From contig CAZKYP010000127.1 in NCBI GenBank assembly GCA_964556885.1, forward strand, positions 1 through 9,746: a DNA stretch of 9,746 nt, read 5' to 3'. This DNA comes from CAZKYP01 sp964556885. GTDB taxonomy: Bacteria > Planctomycetota > Phycisphaerae > Sedimentisphaerales > Anaerobacaceae. Below are positions 6,007 to 9,746 of the stretch, in pieces. The notes under the pieces are model-generated. The model did not search any database, was not told the origin of the DNA, and saw only the letters and a program-made list of their open reading frames with translations. The position numbers and the translations under genes are program-made. The first letter of the stretch is position 1, and the number at the start of each line of letters is the position of its first letter.

Positions 6007-8418
6007 CTATGGTACAAGATATCTTTGTGAAAGGTCTGTCTCCACGAAATCATCAGGTACGCCCAGACCCTCGGAGAGTCCGACCAGGCCGTTAGTAGCC
6101 GCGATTGTAAGCCATGAAAGGCGGATTCTGCCGTCCCAGAACATTTCAATCTGGAAGGTGTTCGGACTGCTGCTTCCGTACTCGGGGATGTCCCGCCATG
6201 TTACAGCCACCCTGTCGGACAGTTGTACAGCGTATACCGAGCCACCGGCGGTGGGATTGAGGTCGTCGAACAGAGCTGATATACGCAGTGTGTCGAAGTG
6301 GTCTTCGATGCTCTCTCCGTAATCCCGGTCTCCCTCGGTGAAGGTTAAGTAGCCGTTGCTGCCTACGTAAAACTGGGAAAAACTTTGGCCGAATATCAGG
6401 ATGCTTCGACCGGTCAGTCTTGCAAGAACATAACTGTCGTCTACCAGCGGGATATTTGTGCCCGAGGAAGCATTCGTCGGCAACTGTGAAATCGTTTTAA
6501 TGCTGCCGGTATATGCGCTGTTGTCCGAATTCGGTGTGAATGTTATCGATTTGTTTGACAAATCGAACATATCATCGCTGGAGGAGAAAATTTCGGTGTT
6601 GTAATCCGTTTTCTCCGGTTCCGGCGGGACGGATTCCAGATTTGTGAAATCAACTTCTTCGAAATCACTCGGCATTCCAAGCCCGTCCGACAGGCCGACT
6701 ATACCGTCTTCGGCCGCCATTTCGAGCCACGACAGGCGTATTCTGCCATCGAAGAACATTTCAACCTGGAATGTATTTGTGCCGCTGCTACCGTACTCAC
6801 GGACATTGAACCATGTTACTGCTACGCGGTCCGACAATTGTCGCCAGCCTACCTGACCGCCGCTGCTGGTTGGGTCTAAATCGTCAAACAGTGCGGAAAT
6901 ACGAGGTAAATTAAAATGTTCTTCAAGGGTTTCGCTATAGTCTCTGTCTCCCTGGTTGAAGGTGATATAGCCGTTGCTGCCGACATAAAGTCCCGTGTAG
7001 CTGACTCCGTAGAGGGCGACCGAGGCCGAACCGGTCAGCTTTACAAATTTGAAATCATCGTCGCCCAGCGACAGATTTGTGTTGCCGGTGTAAGCTGTAG
7101 GCAGTTGTGTTATATCTTCCACGGAAACGTTATAGAGTAATTCGTCGGCGGTGGGTGTGAATGTTATCGACTTATATGCAAGGTCAAAATAGTCATCGGC
7201 GGAGTTGAACTGTTCAGCCGGATGTGCCAGGGCTGTTCCGCCTCCACCGCCCCCGCCTGTTTCTGCTGGGAAGTTGTCAATCAGACCGTTGATATACTGC
7301 GTTATCAGGGCTTCGTCGTCGAGTGTGACATCACCGTCGCCGTCGACGTCTGCGGCCCAGAGCTGCGCCGGCACCAGGTCCCATATCCCTTCGAGATATC
7401 CGTCGATGTATAGAGCATCGTTACTGTTGATTTTACCGTTGCCGGAGACGTCGCCCATTCGGAGAATGAAATAGGGGTCGTAATATGCGTCCACCCGGTC
7501 CGGATTTACAATTCCGGCACCCTGCTGGTAGTAGCCGTAGACATAGACTTTACCGAATGTGCTCGGCCTGATATCCAGTGCCACTACATAATGTACGTCC
7601 ACGTCAGTTACACCGGATAAAACATTGTTCGGATCGTTGATAATTTCGTCGACGCTGACCGAGACCCGGAAATTCGCACCACCGCCGAGGTTAGATGAAG
7701 TTTCTTCGGCTTTGACCGCGGTTCCAATGAACCTGACCGGGCTTTTGACCTGTGCAGGTGCTCCGGAACCGATATAATTCTGGTTTGTCCGATTTGAAGT
7801 TACATTGCTGTACAGTCTGTATGATGGTGAGAAGGTATAATTGGTCTTGCTTGGAATTACAATTCCTGACCAGCCGTATGGAACGCTCTTGGAGTAATAG
7901 CCGCTGCTGTTGGTGGTTGTGCTGCCGCTGTCGTTAAGGAATGTTACCGTCACATTGTTTATACCCTGGCCGCCGGAGGTTAATATCCTTCCTGAAATGG
8001 TCGGTGTGGAAGGGGCACTGGTGACATCAAAGTCGTCGAAATAGACAGTACCAGGAAATTGGGTGAAGAAGAACCATGAGCCCTGCGTTAACGGGCCGAA
8101 GGTGCAAAGAAGCCCGCAGACAGGATTGTAGTTAGATGTTGGATTCGAAGGTGTCGGCGGCTCGAACGATAACAAAACTGTTCTGTTTGCCGTGTCAACT
8201 GTAAGCGTTGGAGTTCCACCGAGAGCCTGCCGGGCGACCGAGCTGTTTAGGTAGACATCGGTTGGAACTGTTACTGTTATTACGTCACTTGTCGTGGGAT
8301 TGGCCGGACTCCTGCCGAAATCCGGTGGATTCTGTCCCTGAATCCACATTACGTCGTATCCTGATACTATCCCGCACAGGAGGAGTATCAATATGATTGT
8401 AAATTCTGCTTTTTTCAT
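6007..8418 (-). CDS. Exported modular protein: type I dockerin and two NIDO-like repeats
   Basis: This is an 803-residue protein. A signal peptide (about 1-20, FTIILILLLCGIVSG) is followed by an unassigned beta-rich segment ending YFDDFDV (126-132). A carboxypeptidase-regulatory-like domain lies at about 138-216 (ISGRILTSGGQGINNVTVTF, GYYSKSVPYG). A second unassigned domain lies at about 223-320. A type I dockerin lies at 322-383 with paired calcium loops DVSGNGKINSND and DVDGDGDVTLDD. A seven-glycine linker (388-394) leads to two copies of a domain of about 190 residues (404-592, 611-797) sharing YVGSNGY, LPRISALFDDL/LRISALFDDL, LSDRVAVTW and DGRIRLSWL. These resemble NIDO-like domains. There is no glycosidase or protease motif, so a structural, adhesive or scaffold role is more likely than catalysis. 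The ATG has GAGGG seven bases upstream. Confidence 0.88.
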   Translation of the reverse strand: MKKAEFTIILILLLCGIVSGYDVMWIQGQNPPDFGRSPANPTTSDVITVTVPTDVYLNSSVARQALGGTPTLTVDTANRTVLLSFEPPTPSNPTSNYNPVCGLLCTFGPLTQGSWFFFTQFPGTVYFDDFDVTSAPSTPTISGRILTSGGQGINNVTVTFLNDSGSTTTNSSGYYSKSVPYGWSGIVIPSKTNYTFSPSYRLYSNVTSNRTNQNYIGSGAPAQVKSPVRFIGTAVKAEETSSNLGGGANFRVSVSVDEIINDPNNVLSGVTDVDVHYVVALDIRPSTFGKVYVYGYYQQGAGIVNPDRVDAYYDPYFILRMGDVSGNGKINSNDALYIDGYLEGIWDLVPAQLWAADVDGDGDVTLDDEALITQYINGLIDNFPAETGGGGGGGTALAHPAEQFNSADDYFDLAYKSITFTPTADELLYNVSVEDITQLPTAYTGNTNLSLGDDDFKFVKLTGSASVALYGVSYTGLYVGSNGYITFNQGDRDYSETLEEHFNLPRISALFDDLDPTSSGGQVGWRQLSDRVAVTWFNVREYGSSGTNTFQVEMFFDGRIRLSWLEMAAEDGIVGLSDGLGMPSDFEEVDFTNLESVPPEPEKTDYNTEIFSSSDDMFDLSNKSITFTPNSDNSAYTGSIKTISQLPTNASSGTNIPLVDDSYVLARLTGRSILIFGQSFSQFYVGSNGYLTFTEGDRDYGESIEDHFDTLRISALFDDLNPTAGGSVYAVQLSDRVAVTWRDIPEYGSSSPNTFQIEMFWDGRIRLSWLTIAATNGLVGLSEGLGVPDDFVETDLSQRYLVP
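6028..6588 (-). repeat. NIDO-like domain, second (C-terminal) copy
   Basis: Encodes residues 611-797 of the dockerin protein. Its motifs FSSSDDMFDLSNKSITFTP, YVGSNGYLTFTEGDRDY and FWDGRIRLSWL recur in the first copy at a spacing of about 206 residues. The DNA has drifted while the protein stays similar, so the duplication is not recent. Confidence 0.85.
6643..7209 (-). repeat. NIDO-like domain, first copy
   Basis: Encodes residues 404-592 of the dockerin protein. Counterparts of the second copy are FNSADDYFDLAYKSITFTP, YVGSNGYITFNQGDRDY and FFDGRIRLSWL. A short proline-rich linker (SVPPEPEKTD) separates the copies. Confidence 0.85.
7270..7455 (-). other. Type I dockerin domain (internal to the 803-residue protein)
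   Basis: Two EF-hand-like calcium loops, DVSGNGKINSND and DVDGDGDVTLDD, about 34 residues apart and each followed by a helix (ALYIDGYLEG, EALITQYING), define the dockerin. The domain usually binds a cohesin module on another protein. It sits in the middle of the chain rather than at an end, and no cohesin is recognisable in this window. Confidence 0.88.
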
Positions 8419-8485
8419 GATATTGCCCTCACTTTTAATAGATTTTACTAAGTGTACATCCGTTGACTAACATTTTGGTGAAATT

Positions 8486-8537
8486 CTAAGTTTGACCGGT
8501 AAAACGGCTAATAGACCTGATCAACTTCACCTCCTTT
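8486..8537 (-). promoter_or_regulatory. Leader with strong Shine-Dalgarno and 12-codon ORF before the dockerin gene
   Basis: On the minus strand AAAGGAGGTGA (8537-8527) is close to a perfect complement of the 16S rRNA tail, yet it stands about 110 bases before the main ATG. It is correctly spaced for a TTG at 8524 that opens a 12-codon frame (MIRSISRFTGQT) ending at TAG 8488-8486. The ORF sequence can fold: TTGATC/GGTCAA plus GGT/ACC with one bulged A (8492-8524). The structure is seen in the sequence; a regulatory role is inference. Confidence 0.45.
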
Positions 8538-8557
8538 CTTCGAAATAACCTACTTTC

Positions 8558-8571
8558 TATTGTATACAATA
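8558..8571. promoter_or_regulatory. 14-bp palindrome covering the -10 box (possible operator)
   Basis: TATTGTATACAATA is its own reverse complement and includes the whole -10 hexamer of the dockerin promoter. A repressor bound here would block polymerase directly. TTGTATACAA-type sites are used by some GntR-family regulators, but that is only an analogy. Confidence 0.45.
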
Positions 8572-8587
8572 CGGGATTCGAAGTCAA
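8559..8587 (-). promoter_or_regulatory. Sigma-70-type promoter of the dockerin gene
   Basis: On the minus strand TTGACT (8587-8582) and TACAAT (8564-8559) are exactly 17 bases apart, giving five of six matches at each hexamer. Transcription would begin near 8552, leaving a leader of about 130 bases before the ATG at 8418. Confidence 0.75.
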
Positions 8588-8701
8588 TAGGTTCTATACC
8601 TTTTATAATAGTTCGGAAATTAGGTATGTTTGCTATAATTCCAGCTTGTATGGCAATTTATGTCTTTTATTGCGGTGGTTTTGGTGTTTGCAGCCGCAGG
8701 G

Positions 8702-8735
8702 AACCTCGATGTTTTTGGGCAAACATTTCGAGGTT
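8702..8735. repeat. Inverted repeat, 13-bp stem with a 2-base bulge
   Basis: AACCTCGATGTTT (8702-8714) pairs with AAACA (8721-8725) and TCGAGGTT (8728-8735), leaving TT bulged and a six-base loop. No T-run follows on either strand, so it is not a typical terminator. Confidence 0.5.
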
Positions 8736-8821
8736 GTAAAGCTCCTGATATCTTCGATTATCCGCTCTTTGGGCCTGTCAAAGCCGGTTTAAGGTTTTAT
8801 TATTTCGAAACAATCAAATGT

Positions 8822-8858
8822 AAAAAAAGAACAGGCAATATTCACATATTACCTGTTC
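8822..8858 (-). terminator. Strong rho-independent terminator, minus strand, no gene assigned
   Basis: Read on the minus strand, GAACAGGTAATAT and ATATTGCCTGTTC form a 13-bp stem with one T-G wobble closed by a GTGA (GNRA-type) tetraloop, followed by seven Ts (8828-8822). On the plus strand the tail is poor, so the direction is minus. The transcript it ends must start between here and about 9400, where no convincing minus-strand gene is seen. Confidence 0.8.
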
Positions 8859-9118
8859 GTATTGTTAAATTAGCCGTCTGTTTCTAAAATCGGATTTCCC
8901 ATATAAATCCGTGCAGAAAATTGGGAATTCGATAGTATAAAGCCGGTGAATACTTTTTAAGGCAGTTTTGCTGTTCTGATTTGGAGAACCCGATGGGTGA
9001 AAGCAAAAAGGATGCTCTGAGAGTCAGTTTTGATCGAAAATTGAAGCTCGAATTTCACGGAGTGAAAGTCACCAGTGACGCAGGTTTTGAGACCGTACAC
9101 AACCGGGTCAGGATATAG

Positions 9119-9180
9119 TGTCCGCATGAGTGGGCATTTGGTGGGTCTGATTTTGGGCGCAGCTATCCCAAAACCGGACA
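9119..9180. repeat. Nested inverted repeats
   Basis: An outer pair TGTCCG (9119-9124) and CGGACA (9175-9180) encloses an inner perfect 7-bp pair TTTTGGG (9151-9157) and CCCAAAA (9167-9173). The inner and outer right arms are one base apart. Read on the minus strand the block begins TGTCCGGTTTTGGGA, which resembles the terminal repeats of some insertion sequences, but no transposase or partner end is present. Confidence 0.5.
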
Positions 9181-9404
9181 TCTGTTTCATATTTAGAATA
9201 TGCATCTCTGCATAAAATCTATTTCCTTGCCTAAAAACGAATATTTCAAGCAAATGGGCAATTGGTACGGCAGTTGCAGTTCATGCCAATTATGAATATG
9301 CTCATAAAACATACTCTATATCAAATAAGGTTTGTTAAATTGGTTGCCAAAGATCGCATTGTGTTTGATTCATGCACCAATGCCACACTCGATAGGAGAA
9401 GCGA

Positions 9405-9746
9405 ATGAACTGCCGAATATACCGTCTCGTTATTCTCGCCACCGTGGTAATAGCTCTCGTCCGGACGTCTCTTGCTGCTGCCGCTGAAACCGTACCTGCG
9501 AACGCGGGCTTCGAACAGGGGCAGCCCGGTCAGGCCCCGGACTATTGGTATATTCCCAAAATTCCCGGCTATGAGGTAGTTATCTGCGATGAGGACCCGA
9601 AAAGCGGCAAACAGTGTGTGACGATCAAGCGTGGCACGGAGAAACCCGGCCCTTTCGGAAACGTAATGCAGAAGATCGATGCTGCCTCCTTCCGTGGCAA
9701 ACGTGTGCGCTATCGGGCCGCGGTTCGTACACAGATCGACGGCCAA
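9405..9746 (+). CDS. N-terminus of an exported protein, partial at 3' end
   Basis: An ATG with AGGAG six bases upstream (9394-9398) opens a frame of 114 codons that runs to the window edge. A signal peptide (YRLVILATVVIALVRTSLAA, about 6-25) is followed by NAGFEQGQPGQAPDYWYIPK, DEDPKSGKQCVTIKR, FGNVMQKIDA and FRGKRVRYRAAVRT. This beta-rich, carbohydrate-binding-like module is familiar from the N-terminus of some secreted S41-type peptidases and other exported enzymes, but the catalytic part is outside the window. It is the only plus-strand gene and is clearly richer in G+C than the spacer before it. A minus-strand frame covering the same bases is a shadow. Confidence 0.85.
   Translation, partial: MNCRIYRLVILATVVIALVRTSLAAAAETVPANAGFEQGQPGQAPDYWYIPKIPGYEVVICDEDPKSGKQCVTIKRGTEKPGPFGNVMQKIDAASFRGKRVRYRAAVRTQIDGQ

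Larger units (their letters stand above)
8588..9404. other. Long gap without a convincing gene
   Basis: About 0.8 kb lies between the dockerin promoter and the plus-strand gene. Short open frames exist on both strands (for example 8660-8887 plus and 8957-9253 minus), but they lack ribosome-binding sites and recognisable domains. The stretch contains inverted repeats at 8702-8735 and 9119-9180, small hairpins around 9053-9080, and a strong minus-strand terminator at 8822-8858. It could hold a non-coding RNA or the remains of a mobile element. Confidence 0.6.

Noticed and set aside
8660..8887. 75-codon plus-strand frame with a hydrophobic start
   Set aside because: No Shine-Dalgarno sequence, it runs through two hairpins including the strong terminator, and the residues after the first 15 look random.
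8970..9110. Plus-strand stretch GAGAACCCGATGGGTGAAAG and following hairpins, considered as a group II intron fragment
   Set aside because: The phrase recalls intron-like sequence, but no domain V hairpin, reverse transcriptase or exon boundary could be found.
8957..9253. 98-codon minus-strand frame
   Set aside because: It starts at TTG without a ribosome-binding site and covers the nested inverted repeats. Kept only as a possible source of the orphan transcript, not as a gene.
9321..9746. 141-codon minus-strand frame at the right edge
   Set aside because: Antisense shadow of the plus-strand gene, which has a signal peptide and a good ribosome-binding site.

Overview
The window reads as bacterial chromosome of moderate G+C. 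The best guess is an anaerobic member of the Planctomycetota, such as Phycisphaerae or Sedimentisphaerales, or a close PVC-group relative. The reasons are the LL-diaminopimelate aminotransferase (DapL) route to lysine and peptidoglycan, a FolK domain fused to a deoxynucleoside kinase, a secreted dockerin protein with duplicated NIDO-like domains, and generous AT-rich spacers. This placement comes from family knowledge and was not tested by a search. No rRNA, tRNA, CRISPR array, phage gene or intact transposase is visible.

All genes but the last lie on the minus strand, so the window is best read from right to left. Positions 1-1852 hold dapL followed by a FolK-kinase fusion that runs off the left edge; the two share one base (TGATG). 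Positions 2018-3030 hold a second TGATG-coupled pair: a small membrane protein and a membrane-anchored tyrosine/dual-specificity-type phosphatase. Positions 3180-4277 encode a secreted protein with beta-propeller-like repeats. Positions 4412-4956 hold an AT-rich small membrane protein and a possible 36-residue ORF behind it. Positions 5180-5794 encode a WrbA-type flavoprotein.

The centrepiece is 6007-8587, one complete transcription unit. It has a near-consensus sigma-70-type promoter with a palindrome over the -10 box, a leader with a very strong Shine-Dalgarno sequence placed before a 12-codon ORF, an 803-residue exported dockerin protein, and a 10-bp terminator hairpin.

Positions 8588-9404 contain no convincing gene. 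They hold several inverted repeats and a strong minus-strand terminator (13-bp stem, GTGA tetraloop, seven Ts) with no recognised gene feeding it. At 9405 a plus-strand, more GC-rich gene for an exported protein begins and leaves the window.

The genes look like ordinary metabolism plus accessory envelope and secreted functions. I do not see a defence system or biosynthetic cluster. The items most worth a second look are the dockerin gene with its leader, the orphan terminator and the small coupled ORFs.
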